A stretch of DNA of 50,369 nt from IMG/VR virus record IMGVR_UViG_3300031576_000066, positions 1-50,369 of that record; one strand, 5' to 3'. This document shows positions 39,243 through 46,952 of this stretch, piece after piece. Each line of letters starts with the position of its first letter. The stretch's first letter is position 1. The translations under genes and the position numbers were made by a program. The stretch is from a virus. Below the pieces are notes generated by a model. The model worked only from the letters and a program-made list of their open reading frames with translations, did not search any database and was not told the origin of the DNA.

Positions 39243-39666
39243 TGATCACCTCGCGCAAAACCCACTCGCCCTTGCCTGGCATGAGCACAAAGAAGCGGCC
39301 CATACACGCCAGCTCGACCGAAGCCTCTTTGATGCTTTTCTTGCTGGACCGCCCGCTCTGGTAGGCCTCCCACGCGCCCTTGACTTCGACAAACCACATC
39401 TCTAGCTCCTGGGTGACAGCAAAGAAGTCGGGCGTATAGTTGCCGCTGTCCAGGCGCAGGATGATCCGCTTGAACTTCACTGTCACGAAGTTTTGAGTCG
39501 GCACCCACTCTGACCAGGCGCGTAGCTCCAGCCTGGAGTCGAACTTGTAGCGCTCCACCGGCTTGGCGCTGCGGGCCTTCGCTTTGGCCGAGTTGGCAGG
39601 CGCTGGAGTGTGGCCGAAGATATGCGGGTTGAGAGCGGCTACGTCAGGGGAAACGTTGAGTTGCAT
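39190..39666 (-). CDS. PD-(D/E)xK endonuclease (DUF1064-like)
   Basis: 158 residues. YKFDSRLELRAWSEWV supplies the first acidic residues, then GNYTPDFFAVTQELEMWFVE and VKG give the D...ExK core (YTPDFF, EVKG). Phage DUF1064 nucleases of this size process recombination or replication intermediates. GGAG lies five bases before ATG 39666; the shared promoter element sits 30 bases upstream. Confidence 0.78.
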   Translation of the reverse strand: MQLNVSPDVAALNPHIFGHTPAPANSAKAKARSAKPVERYKFDSRLELRAWSEWVPTQNFVTVKFKRIILRLDSGNYTPDFFAVTQELEMWFVEVKGAWEAYQSGRSSKKSIKEASVELACMGRFFVLMPGKGEWVLREVINGSIKAADRRRACTPSL

Positions 39667-39695
39667 GGCATCTCCTGAAAAAGCTGTGTCGTCCT

Positions 39696-39725
39696 GTATA
39701 ACAAGATTTGGCGCGGAAGTGTGGA
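39696..39725 (-). promoter_or_regulatory. Shared promoter-like element, copy C
   Basis: On the - strand: TCCACA (39725-39720), 18 bases, TTATAC (39701-39696), 30 bases before the nuclease ATG. Flanked by TGTCCACACT as in the two other copies. Confidence 0.6.
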
Positions 39726-39797
39726 CATGGCCCCAGAACGCCACAGGCGGGCAAATTTGGGGAGGTGCGCTCAGATCGTGGGAGTTAGCAACTTAGC

Positions 39798-39837
39798 AAC
39801 AAAAGACGCTCACAGCGCCTTTGTGGACGCTATGAGC
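39798..39837 (-). terminator. Likely terminator after the ParB-like gene
   Basis: GCTCATAGCG and CGCTGTGAGC pair over ten positions with one mismatch, followed by GTCTTTTGTT. It separates the ParB-like unit from the nuclease unit. Confidence 0.6.
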
Positions 39838-39874
39838 ATTGGGGGCTTACTTCTTGGGCGTTATGCCAACCTGC

Positions 39875-40516
39875 TCACGCGGTCTCCAATTTCGAAGCGA
39901 TCCACTCGTTGACAATCTCCTCCAGTTCAGCGCGCATGTGGCTGGCAGAGTCGGGGATACGGCCCAGCGCTCTCTGCAAGTCAGAGACAACCTCGGCCTG
40001 CCAGGTGTGGGCAAGCGTGGGAGACTCAACCTCTGCCGCGAATAGTTCATCGGGCAGAGTTGCCACGGCCTCATCCCGACGCGCACGGCGTTCGGTTGCC
40101 ACGTCCAGAGCCGTGAGTTTGCCATTGGCGCGCGCCTGCGCCGCCAGCTTTACCTGGATTTCGTGAGGCAGCTTGGCGCACGACTCGATCACCGAATTGG
40201 TGAGCGGGTGCTCCTTGTGAAAGTCCAGCATGTCAGGGTGCAGGTGAGCCAGACGCAACCGCCGATCCAGCGCCGGCCGGTTCAACCCGCTCGCGGCGCT
40301 GATATCGCCTGGTGTCCAGCCCAAGATCATCAGCGACTCAATGGCCTCATGCTCCGCCAGAATGTCGCTCCGCTTTGGGTTGGATGTGATGAGCAGGAAT
40401 AAACCAGCCGGCACGCCGTCCAGCATCGCCATGCTCAGGAGGTCTAGCTCCTCGGGGTCTGGGAGATGACAGGCGGGCGCGAAGTCCGCCAGGGTGAGAG
40501 TCGGTTGGTCGTCCAT
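39875..40516 (-). CDS. ParB/KorB-like DNA-binding protein
   Basis: 213 residues. The centre has EAIESLMILGWTPGDISAAS and GLNRPALDRRLRLAHLHPDM, a ParB-type helix-turn-helix, followed by LTNSVIESCAKLPHEIQVKL and ARANGKLTALDVAT. The usual ParB CTPase motif is not evident, so it is an HTH-only relative that may control replication or transcription. GGAGG lies seven bases before ATG 40516, which overlaps the upstream gene's stop. Confidence 0.68.
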   Translation of the reverse strand: MDDQPTLTLADFAPACHLPDPEELDLLSMAMLDGVPAGLFLLITSNPKRSDILAEHEAIESLMILGWTPGDISAASGLNRPALDRRLRLAHLHPDMLDFHKEHPLTNSVIESCAKLPHEIQVKLAAQARANGKLTALDVATERRARRDEAVATLPDELFAAEVESPTLAHTWQAEVVSDLQRALGRIPDSASHMRAELEEIVNEWIASKLETA

Positions 40517-41259
40517 CACGCCACCTCCAGCGATACCGTCAGGCTCGACTCTTGCGCGGCCTTGAGTCCCTCTTCGTGTTCGCCGTTCGCGCCTGTTATC
40601 ACTGCCAGACAATGAACCGGAAAGCTGGCGAAGATCGCCGGGTGGTACTGCGGCTCAACGTCCTCCGGCCTGCACGCCGCGGTGTAGGTGAAGGATGGCA
40701 TCGTGCGCGTGACAAGCCGACTCTCCCCCTGCCCGCCCTCGATGTCCTGCCAAAAAACGCCAGAGCACATGAGGGGCGGGTCTGGCAGATTGTGCTCGCC
40801 GACATCCTTGGGGCAGCGACCAGATGGGTGGGGTATGTCAGGCCGGCGGTAGCCGCCATAGCCCCTCGGCTCCCACTTCTCGGCGTACTCGTGGAAATTC
40901 TCCACGTAGGCGCGAGCGTGAACCAGCAACATCCGCGACTCTGGGGTGAGTTTGGCGAAGTCCAGAGTCTTGGCCAGCCGCCGGCTGATGCCGAACAGCC
41001 GCGCCTCTTCAACGAAGTCGGCCACGTTGGGGTAGTGCTGGCTCCCTACCCAATCCAGGATGTGCCACACGCCATTGCGCTGGTAGAGCTGAACGCCGCG
41101 CGGGGTGAGGCCGAATGCCTGCGGATCGATCTTGAGCGGTGGGCAGATGAGGAAGTCCTCAAGCGGCTTGCCACCTTCGCCGCAGCCACACTCGGCATAG
41201 ATGCCGCCGGTTACGCGAGTTCCGCAACCCCGTTCAACTACACTGATTCCGTTTGTCAT
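40516..41259 (-). CDS. Conserved-looking phage protein of unknown function
   Basis: 247 residues. The first 25 hold three Cys (CGTRVTGGIYAECGCGEGGK) fit for a metal site; then LYQRNGVWHILDWVGSQHYP, a helix, GISRRLAKTLDFAKLTPESR and LLVHARAYVENFHEY follow. I have seen this arrangement in phage proteins beside ParB-like genes but cannot name a function. AGGAG eight bases before ATG 41259, and the shared promoter element lies upstream. Confidence 0.65.
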   Translation of the reverse strand: MTNGISVVERGCGTRVTGGIYAECGCGEGGKPLEDFLICPPLKIDPQAFGLTPRGVQLYQRNGVWHILDWVGSQHYPNVADFVEEARLFGISRRLAKTLDFAKLTPESRMLLVHARAYVENFHEYAEKWEPRGYGGYRRPDIPHPSGRCPKDVGEHNLPDPPLMCSGVFWQDIEGGQGESRLVTRTMPSFTYTAACRPEDVEPQYHPAIFASFPVHCLAVITGANGEHEEGLKAAQESSLTVSLEVA

Positions 41260-41290
41260 GGTCTCTGCTCCTGAGTATAGTGTGTCAGGG

Positions 41291-41320
41291 GTATAAACAA
41301 AAAAGCCCGCTGAGTGTGGA
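41291..41320 (-). promoter_or_regulatory. Shared promoter-like element, copy A
   Basis: TCCACA (41320-41315), 18 bases, TTATAC (41296-41291) on the - strand, 32 bases before ATG 41259. The TCCACA lies in the loop of the overlapping terminator hairpin. Confidence 0.65.
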
Positions 41321-41332
41321 CATCGGCGGGCT
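41299..41332 (-). terminator. Terminator hairpin overlapping promoter copy A
   Basis: On the - strand AGCCCGC pairs with GCGGGCT over seven bases and TTTTT follows. It would end leftward transcripts that run antisense through the secreted-protein gene. Confidence 0.75.
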
Positions 41333-41378
41333 GGGCTAAGTCTGCTAGAATTACCCATACAAGAAAGGGCCGATCAAT

Positions 41379-41798
41379 ATGCGTCGTTTCATAGCTGTTG
41401 TGCTGGTCGTCGTAACGGGCGGAGCCGCGGTAGCCGGTCAGTCGATCCAGAGTGTTCTAAAAGCATTGCGCCAACTACCGACTCCAGTGGCAACGGCTGT
41501 GCCCACATCGACTCTCGCAGAGACATCACTACCCACCGCTCAGAGTGACTCTCCTCACGGAAATTCGGCCAGCCAAGCTCAGGATGGGTGCCATCCCCCG
41601 CCGTGGGAATCGCTGGAGATCATGGACCGCTGTATCCAATACTACCCAGCGATTCCACACTACAGCCCGGAATGTTACGGGTTTCAAAACCCGATCGATA
41701 TATGGATTTGCGCCGGCTACCTGAACTGGACCCCAACCCCGGCCGGAGTTGGTTATCCAGCACCAGCAACGTCCACGCCATCATCTGTGTACCCGTAA
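41379..41798 (+). CDS. Secreted protein on the opposite strand (moron candidate)
   Basis: 139 residues with a clear signal peptide (MRRFIAVVLVVVTGGAAVAG) and an Ala-x-Ala type cleavage site. A Thr/Pro/Ser linker follows (residues 35-65), then a Cys- and Trp-containing domain with four Cys (CHPPPW, CIQYY, ECYGF, ICAGYL). It is the only + strand gene in this block, so it has its own promoter; AAAGGG precedes the ATG. A host-surface or superinfection-exclusion role is plausible but unproven. Confidence 0.65.
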   Translation: MRRFIAVVLVVVTGGAAVAGQSIQSVLKALRQLPTPVATAVPTSTLAETSLPTAQSDSPHGNSASQAQDGCHPPPWESLEIMDRCIQYYPAIPHYSPECYGFQNPIDIWICAGYLNWTPTPAGVGYPAPATSTPSSVYP

Positions 41799-41819
41799 TT
41801 ACGGAAAAGGGACAGGCGG

Positions 41820-42116
41820 TTACTCGGCTCTGGTGGGAGTGGGTGTATTGTCAGGTGGTGCCGGCTTCCGCCTCAGCACCAGCATCACAGCGCCAGCCTG
41901 TTGGAAGGCGCGCAGATAGCCGCCCATGCACTCCTCGACGATATAACCGCGCGCCGCTTGTGGAACCTCGTGCTGATCATACAGCGTGCCGGGCTTTATT
42001 TCCACGCTGAGATTGTCGTCAGATGTGATGTAACTCAACGCCATGCGCTCGCTGTCTGTCTCGGGCGAAAGTATGATCTGCTTGATTCCGTCTGCAATGA
42101 TGATGGCGCATTTCAT
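41820..42116 (-). CDS. Hypothetical protein (98 aa)
   Basis: CAIIIADGIKQIILSPETDS at the start is a beta-strand pair; the C-terminus is Pro/Thr-rich. AGGAGG before the ATG is strong. No family recognised. Last gene of the sigma-factor unit, running towards the terminator at 41299. Confidence 0.6.
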   Translation of the reverse strand: MKCAIIIADGIKQIILSPETDSERMALSYITSDDNLSVEIKPGTLYDQHEVPQAARGYIVEECMGGYLRAFQQAGAVMLVLRRKPAPPDNTPTPTRAE

Positions 42117-42152
42117 AACGTGGCCCTCCTAAAGGCCAGGAGCGATCTCCTA

Positions 42153-42869
42153 CTATGCGTTCGCGGAAATGCCCGTCATCTGCTCGCGCATTTGCCTGAG
42201 CGCTGATTTCTCAATCTGACTGATGCGTTGGTGTGTCAGGCCGCCCAGCTTCTTCCCGATCTCCGGCTGTTCCAGACCCTCGTAATAGCGCCAGCGCAGG
42301 ATTTTTCTATAGAGCGGGCTGAGTTCGGCAAGGGCTGTCTCAATCGCGGCCCGGTTCTCGATAAACTCACGCGACGGGTTGCGGTGGTCAGCCAACAGGG
42401 AGCCGATCTCGCGTTCGTCTTTCCCGCGTTTCACTGGCTCCTGCAAGGACAACGGCTCCTGTGGGATGTCTTGGAGGCGCTTGCTCTTGCGCCGGTCTGC
42501 GCTGTCGTACTGAAAGTAGTTTGGGATGCGGATCATGCGGCTGCCTTGCTGGATGCCGCGCAGGATGTGTGAGCGCACCGCAACCATCGCATAGGTCGAA
42601 AAGGCGAGGCCGTGCTTGGGGTCGTACAGGTCAATCGCACGCAGCAGGCCAATAACGCCGAAGTGGGCCAGGTCGTCTATGTCGTGTGAGCCAGCGAACC
42701 GCTCGCACTTCCAGGCCACCTTGCGGATCATGCGCCAGTGAGTCAAGACCACCCGCTCACGCGCCGCCTCGTCACCCCGCCTGGCGCGGTACACGAGATC
42801 GATAATCTCCTGCCGCCCCAGGATGGCATGGTCGATCAACTGGGTCGAGATGGTTTCAAAGTGTTCCAC
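42153..42869 (-). CDS. Sigma-70 family RNA polymerase sigma factor
   Basis: 238 residues. Region 2 spans roughly 20-110: RRGDEAARERVVLTHWRMIR, DDLAHFGVIGLLRAIDLYDP, LAFSTYAMVAVRSHILRGI. Region 4 spans 180-235: LSPLYRKILRWRYYEGLEQP, EIGKKLGGLTHQRISQIEKS. Both core-binding and -10/-35 recognition parts look intact. It would redirect host polymerase to phage promoters. I chose GTG 42869 after GGGAGG; the longer frame overlaps a membrane microgene. Confidence 0.88.
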   Translation of the reverse strand: MEHFETISTQLIDHAILGRQEIIDLVYRARRGDEAARERVVLTHWRMIRKVAWKCERFAGSHDIDDLAHFGVIGLLRAIDLYDPKHGLAFSTYAMVAVRSHILRGIQQGSRMIRIPNYFQYDSADRRKSKRLQDIPQEPLSLQEPVKRGKDEREIGSLLADHRNPSREFIENRAAIETALAELSPLYRKILRWRYYEGLEQPEIGKKLGGLTHQRISQIEKSALRQMREQMTGISANA

Positions 42870-42952
42870 GCGGCCTCCCAGATGATGATGAACGGCAGGG
42901 TGACAATCAGCACAAGCGCCACCGCCCTGCCCTGCCCAAATAAACATCTCAT
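42836..42952 (-). CDS. Single-span membrane microprotein (38 aa)
   Basis: MRCLFGQGRAVALVLIVTLP then FIIIWEAAW: one membrane span with a basic N-terminus. The ATG overlaps the upstream TGA and its end overlaps the sigma gene start. Chain of ATGA overlaps supports translation. Confidence 0.45.
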   Translation of the reverse strand: MRCLFGQGRAVALVLIVTLPFIIIWEAAWNTLKPSRPS

Positions 42953-43149
42953 GCTTGACTCTCTTTGCTCATGGCCTGCCTGAGTTGCGCATGGCGCTCT
43001 CTCACGCGGCTGGCGTAAGTGATGGCGTCGGACGCGCGGCGGTGCGGCTTCCTGAGCACCTTCGCATCGATCTTGCCCCGATACATCTTCACGCTGGCAT
43101 TGGTGCGGATAGCGGCATAGTCCTTGTGATGCTTTACGCTGATGTTCAT
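42949..43149 (-). CDS. Small basic protein (66 aa)
   Basis: NISVKHHKDYAAIRTNASVK, then KVLRKPHRRASDAITYASRV and a helical end: strongly positive, perhaps nucleic-acid binding. ATG 43149 overlaps the upstream TGA; the longer frame to 43305 would read through that gene. No family recognised. Confidence 0.5.
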   Translation of the reverse strand: MNISVKHHKDYAAIRTNASVKMYRGKIDAKVLRKPHRRASDAITYASRVRERHAQLRQAMSKESQA

Positions 43150-43259
43150 GGGGTGCTCTCTTTCTCTCCGATGTCGGCGCCCGCCAGGATCACCAATAGC
43201 ACCGGCCCAACGAACAAGACCGCTACGAAGGCAATCAGAAATAGAAATATAAGCGTCAT
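43146..43259 (-). CDS. Single-span membrane microprotein (37 aa)
   Basis: MTLIFLFLIAFVAVLFVGPV LLVILAG is almost wholly hydrophobic, with an acidic end. Both ends join neighbours by ATGA overlaps, which is the main support. Function unknown. Confidence 0.5.
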   Translation of the reverse strand: MTLIFLFLIAFVAVLFVGPVLLVILAGADIGEKESTP

Positions 43260-43471
43260 GTTCTTTCGGCCTGCTCCTGTTCTCGCTTGAGACGTTCCCT
43301 CTCATCGTCAGTGAGTTTGTTTAGCTCGTCATAGTTCAGGCTGTCAGGTTTGACCACGGCCAGAACGCGCTGAAGGGCCAGGGCGCGATCAATGCAGGCT
43401 GAGCACAGCTTGAGATTGAAAATGGCGGTCATCTCACTCCCACAGCGAGGGCATTTTACGATGTGTGGCAT
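43256..43471 (-). CDS. Zinc-ribbon protein (71 aa)
   Basis: Starts MPHIVKCPRCGSEMTAI and has a second Cys pair in LCSAC: one zinc ribbon, followed by a charged helix (KLTDDERERLKREQEQ). AAGGA lies ten bases before ATG 43471. A likely regulator or adaptor; no family recognised. Confidence 0.6.
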   Translation of the reverse strand: MPHIVKCPRCGSEMTAIFNLKLCSACIDRALALQRVLAVVKPDSLNYDELNKLTDDERERLKREQEQAERT

Positions 43472-43694
43472 GGCGTCGTCTTCCTTTCGGTTTAGCGCCG
43501 TCCTCATCTTCCAGCTTTGGAAGTGTGGGCGGCTTGCGCCCGTTGAGCCGCTCGATCTCGCAATGGAGCGCGGCGGCCAAGTGAGACGCAAACAGGTTGG
43601 GGTGTGCGTTCATTAGGTCTTGGTAGTATTGGGGCCGCTCGCTCAGATCGTGCTTGGCTTGAGCAAGCGCCCGCTCGATCTGGGCGATAGTCAT
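43434..43694 (-). CDS. Hypothetical protein (86 aa)
   Basis: TIAQIERALAQAKHDLSERP and FASHLAAALHCEIERLNGRK are helices; the tail is basic. AAGGAAAC precedes the ATG. It overlaps the zinc-ribbon gene by 38 bases and comes right after a terminator, so it may open a transcription unit that includes the sigma factor. Confidence 0.55.
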   Translation of the reverse strand: MTIAQIERALAQAKHDLSERPQYYQDLMNAHPNLFASHLAAALHCEIERLNGRKPPTLPKLEDEDGAKPKGRRRHATHRKMPSLWE

Positions 43695-43713
43695 AGCGTT
43701 TCCTTCACCGTTG

Positions 43714-43742
43714 AAAAAAGCCGCCTAACTAGTATTAGGTGG
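43714..43742 (-). terminator. Rho-independent terminator on the - strand
   Basis: CCACCTAA and TTAGGCGG pair with one mismatch around TACTAG; CTTTTTT follows. It ends the unit from the helicase side and sits 20 bases before the next gene. Confidence 0.7.
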
Positions 43743-43878
43743 AAAAATTCCGTCTAACTCCTCTTCCAGATTGAAATTACGGAACCTGCCCGCCCCGCCG
43801 CCAAGTCGGCTTCATGCGATTGTTGGGCGGCGCGTGCTACGGGTAGTCGGGCGTTGGGTTGTGGTCAGTTGGCATGAC

Positions 43879-44022
43879 TCACCTCACAAACCAGGGGGCC
43901 GTAAACGTCAGGCAGGCATAGGCGCCGCTGGCGAAGCTGTTGAGCATCGGGTTGAACAGGAGCGCCAAGGCAAGTGATGCCAGCCACAGAATGAGTCCCA
44001 GTAAACGCTTGTACTTGGTCAT
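43879..44022 (-). CDS. Small membrane protein (47 aa)
   Basis: MTKYKRLLGLILWLASLALA then LLF: one membrane span after a basic start, then a segment with one Cys. AAAAGGA lies seven bases before the ATG. Function unknown. The 184 bases after it hold the terminator and nothing else I can call. Confidence 0.55.
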   Translation of the reverse strand: MTKYKRLLGLILWLASLALALLFNPMLNSFASGAYACLTFTAPWFVR

Positions 44023-44049
44023 GGTTTATTCCTTTTGGATGACGACTTG

Positions 44050-44334
44050 TTAGGCTCGGGCGTCGCGATCATCACTCGACGCCGCATTGAAGTCAATCTC
44101 ATCCAGCCACATACTCCAGTTCTTGAGTGACTGGTTCAACCGCTCCGCGTGTTCATCATCACAGACGATGGTGCGCCGTATGGCCTGCTCGTGCGCCGCC
44201 ACATGATCATCGAGAAATACGACCGAGCGCGTAAACTCAGGTTGACTGACCCACTCAGGCGGGTCATCGGTGACATAGGCTCTCTGATCGGTGTGCGAGT
44301 CGTGTCCGTATGATTCGGTCACTAAGTAAGGCAT
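44050..44334 (-). CDS. Hypothetical acidic protein (94 aa)
   Basis: Begins MPYLVTESYGHDSHTDQRAY; Asp/Glu/His-rich, ending ASSDDRDARA. The start at 44334 lies three bases after the upstream gene's stop and fits the spacing better than the longer frame. No family recognised. Confidence 0.5.
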   Translation of the reverse strand: MPYLVTESYGHDSHTDQRAYVTDDPPEWVSQPEFTRSVVFLDDHVAAHEQAIRRTIVCDDEHAERLNQSLKNWSMWLDEIDFNAASSDDRDARA

Positions 44335-44336
44335 AA

Positions 44337-44726
44337 TCAGGTGCCTGCTTTCTGTTGGATGGCGACAAGTTGACCCTTCACCCACCACTGGCGGCCAGAA
44401 CGCTCAACGAACACCAGCAACCACAGTCCATCGGGAGATATGGGGGCCACGCCATTGCGTTCTTTGACCTCCATCGGTGTCCCCTTCACGCGGCTTGCAA
44501 AGGGTGTCCCATCGGGCCGGTCGAATATCTCTACCGCGTCAGCAGCCGCGATGACGTTGAACGGCGGCTCGGGCCAGGCTGGCTCGATCACCTTGTCTTT
44601 GGTGAAAAAACCAACCATGAAACCGCCTGGCATCTCGATGAACGCTTCGAGGGCGTCCGTCTCGACCAAAGTCTCAACACCGCCCGGCCTCAGGAGACGG
44701 ATGTGGATGCCTTGTTCGTCGCTCAT
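44337..44726 (-). CDS. Hypothetical protein (129 aa)
   Basis: IHIRLLRPGGVETLVETDAL, FNVIAAADAVEIFDRPDGTP and LWLLVFVERSGRQWWVKGQL suggest a beta-rich fold. ATG overlaps the stop of the secreted protein gene (ATGA). Function unknown. Confidence 0.55.
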   Translation of the reverse strand: MSDEQGIHIRLLRPGGVETLVETDALEAFIEMPGGFMVGFFTKDKVIEPAWPEPPFNVIAAADAVEIFDRPDGTPFASRVKGTPMEVKERNGVAPISPDGLWLLVFVERSGRQWWVKGQLVAIQQKAGT

Positions 44727-45574
44727 GGCAGGACCGTCAGGCTGGCATCATCGAAGAACGCCAACATGAAAGGTAGTGCCCAATTACAACGCCCCTGACC
44801 CACACCGCCCATATCGGCGAGCACAAAGACGGTCACGCGGTCGGCCAAGGCCACAGCATCAACGCTCACACGCCGCCAGTCCTTCGTACCATCTCGCCCT
44901 GCCCAGCGAATGCCGGTGACATCCGCATCTGTGCCGCCGTCAGGATCGATCCCGACTTCGAGCCGCGTGTAGACGTTGTTATCGTGTGGCAGGCTGAAAT
45001 TGTCAGACTGGTTGGCCCAAGCGATTGAGCTGGCCGAGAAACGCAGGCGAGTGAAGCGCGGCACGCTCACCGTTTGAAACACGCCGCCGCGCCAGCATGT
45101 CCAGCGACCGACGATCCGCAGGCTGGCGTCACCGCTATTGACCGCCGCGGGCGATGCGCCCAGGCTCAGGCGCTCTGCGTTCGACTCAATGTTCTGTGAC
45201 CGCACATTGAACACGGTCCAGTTGGCTGACCCTTGCTCAAAGCCTGGGTTGAGAAGTTGCACAGCGGGAGCATGGAGAGTCGGCGCAATCGTTGGCCGTG
45301 GTGTGGCGCTCGCGGTAGGCAATGGCGTGGCGGACGGCGCGTGGGTGGAGGTTGCAACGGGCGCAGGCGTAACCGCTTGACTCTGAGTCGGGGCGACACA
45401 GCTCACGCCGTTGGGGGCGAGATAGCAGGTCACGCCACGCGCTTCATCCACCCATACTTGAGGAGTGGGCAGGCTGGCGGGCTGAGACTGCGCGGGTAGA
45501 TACAGGAGGATGGAGAGCAACGGAAGAATCAGAACGGCGGCGACTCTCGCGCCGATGTAGACAACGTTTTTCAT
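44723..45574 (-). CDS. Secreted or membrane-anchored protein with carbohydrate-binding-like domain
   Basis: 283 residues. An N-terminal hydrophobic segment (IGARVAAVLILPLLSILLYL) is a signal peptide or anchor; a Thr/Pro/Ala/Ser linker follows (residues 65-105, PLPTASATPRPTIAPT); the rest, from LLNPGFEQGSANWTVFNV to FFDDASLTVLP, has the pattern of CBM4/9-type or galactose-binding beta sandwiches, here without a catalytic domain. Six Cys in total. AAGGA before ATG 45574. Such linker and CBM pairings are frequent in Chloroflexota exoproteins. Confidence 0.68.
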   Translation of the reverse strand: MKNVVYIGARVAAVLILPLLSILLYLPAQSQPASLPTPQVWVDEARGVTCYLAPNGVSCVAPTQSQAVTPAPVATSTHAPSATPLPTASATPRPTIAPTLHAPAVQLLNPGFEQGSANWTVFNVRSQNIESNAERLSLGASPAAVNSGDASLRIVGRWTCWRGGVFQTVSVPRFTRLRFSASSIAWANQSDNFSLPHDNNVYTRLEVGIDPDGGTDADVTGIRWAGRDGTKDWRRVSVDAVALADRVTVFVLADMGGVGQGRCNWALPFMLAFFDDASLTVLP

Positions 45575-45990
45575 GTCTGTTCCTTTTCGTCTGGTAGAAA
45601 ACTTTCTATGTTGGCTTCCCACAGCCCCAGCGCTCCGCGCGACTGGATCGGCTCTGGGAACTTGTAGACGGTGTGAACGTGCCACATAAAGCGGCCGGGT
45701 GTGTAGTCACCGAATTGATATTCGGGATCGGGCGGCAGCTCGGTGTAGGGTGTGATCTGCTCAATCTTCCACAGGTCCACCACGCACAGGATCGCGCCAC
45801 GCGGCAACTTCAGGCCGGCCAGGCAGTCGGAGAATGGTTGCACCCTGGCCAGGTGCAAGCCGTCCTCGCGCTTGCTGGCATGGATGGCGATAAGTCCGAG
45901 GTGCGCCGTTGCCCAATCGCGAGTCTCAATTCTTTTCGCGCCTATTGTCACCAAGGTAGCCCAGGGCTGAATCAACGAGAGTGCTTTCAT
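45571..45990 (-). CDS. ASCH-domain protein
   Basis: 139 residues. MKALSLIQPWATLVTIGAKR IETRDW is the hallmark start of phage ASCH proteins (PUA-like RNA or nucleotide-binding fold), followed by AIHASKRED, LPRGAILCVVDLWKIEQI and GLWEANI. ASCH proteins are thought to bind RNA or modified nucleosides, with some acting as nucleoside deacylases. Its stop overlaps the next ATG. Intact length for the family. Confidence 0.82.
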   Translation of the reverse strand: MKALSLIQPWATLVTIGAKRIETRDWATAHLGLIAIHASKREDGLHLARVQPFSDCLAGLKLPRGAILCVVDLWKIEQITPYTELPPDPEYQFGDYTPGRFMWHVHTVYKFPEPIQSRGALGLWEANIESFLPDEKEQT

Positions 45991-45998
45991 GGTGGCCC

Positions 45999-46745
45999 TC
46001 AGAGCGTATGCGCGTCGAGGCCTTGCACTGCCGCCAGCCAGTCACCTGACCGGCGCGCCTCTGCCGCGATCTCTTTGGCAATGGTTTTGTCAATCTTCCA
46101 GTGCTCAACCGCCGTCCAATAGACGGTTGCCCCGTTCCCAGGCCCAATCAAGGCCATGGCCTCGCTCGGCACAGCGAGACCTTTCAGGCAATTCCCGATC
46201 ACGGTGGTATTGGCGGAGTTGTAGCCAAGGTGCTGGCCGTTGGACGAAGCTGGGGCTTGGATGGGAGCAGGTGCGGGCGTGTGCCCGTTGGCGACCGATT
46301 CCACCTGCTGGGACTTGACCAACTCGGCGAGGTCGCCGCGCAGTTTCTTGGCTGGCTTCCAGTCACCGAACTTGATCAACGTCTCCCATACCATATTTTT
46401 CTCGGCGACCGTGCCGCTGACCACTCGCCTGAAACGCACATCCGTGCCCTTCTCGTCGTCGTCGCGTGAGGCATAGCGCTTGAAGATGCGCCCGTTCCAC
46501 TCCATCTCGGTCCAGCCGAAGTCATCCCGCCAAGCACCCACCGCGCCGATGGTGGCAGGATCGAAGTTGGCATAGTGGCTGAGTGGTCGCCGCAGGTTGG
46601 GAGCCTTTGAGTCCGGGCGGGCAGACAAGGCGATCATATTGCTCTGGACCAGGGCATCGGCGATGTGCGACAATTGCTCCAGAATGTTCGCTAGGATGAT
46701 GGAGGTGCCGTCCGGCACGTCAGTTGAGTCGGTTCCGGGGGTCAT
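45999..46745 (-). CDS. Hypothetical protein (248 aa)
   Basis: SIILANILEQLSHIADALVQ is helical; GWTEMEWNGRIFKRYASRDD then RFRRVVSGTVAEKNMVWETL form a central beta-rich part; a Pro/Ala linker and a C-terminal helical domain with LAAVQGLDAHTL follow. GAGG before ATG 46745. A single-strand DNA-binding or recombination role is possible from the position among replication genes, but nothing in the sequence proves it. Confidence 0.55.
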   Translation of the reverse strand: MTPGTDSTDVPDGTSIILANILEQLSHIADALVQSNMIALSARPDSKAPNLRRPLSHYANFDPATIGAVGAWRDDFGWTEMEWNGRIFKRYASRDDDEKGTDVRFRRVVSGTVAEKNMVWETLIKFGDWKPAKKLRGDLAELVKSQQVESVANGHTPAPAPIQAPASSNGQHLGYNSANTTVIGNCLKGLAVPSEAMALIGPGNGATVYWTAVEHWKIDKTIAKEIAAEARRSGDWLAAVQGLDAHTL

Positions 46746-46944
46746 GTTCCACCTCATGGATTTGAAACGTAGGCGCGGGCTTTGGCGCACGCGCCATCTG
46801 AATCAGGCTGGGCAGTTCAGCCAGCAGTTTTTCGGCAGCCTCCACCGTCATTCCGATCCGCCGTTGGCTTTTGTCTGCCGAGGCTGGGGCGAACAGGACG
46901 ATCACGCCCTCACCAGGCAGGGAAATTGCAAAGAGAGTGCTCAT
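46720..46944 (-). CDS. Small hypothetical protein (74 aa)
   Basis: STLFAISLPGEGVIVLFAPA and IGMTVEAAEKLLAELPSLIQ give a beta-beta-helix pattern. GAGGA five bases before ATG 46944. Overlaps the next gene by 26 bases. No family recognised. Confidence 0.5.
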   Translation of the reverse strand: MSTLFAISLPGEGVIVLFAPASADKSQRRIGMTVEAAEKLLAELPSLIQMARAPKPAPTFQIHEVEHDPRNRLN

Positions 46945-46952
46945 GGTGTTCC

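Noticed and set aside
39696-39725. Shared element as a DnaA box cluster or origin
   Set aside because: Only part of the DnaA box matches, the copies are kilobases apart, and each sits at a fixed distance from a start codon, which favours promoters.
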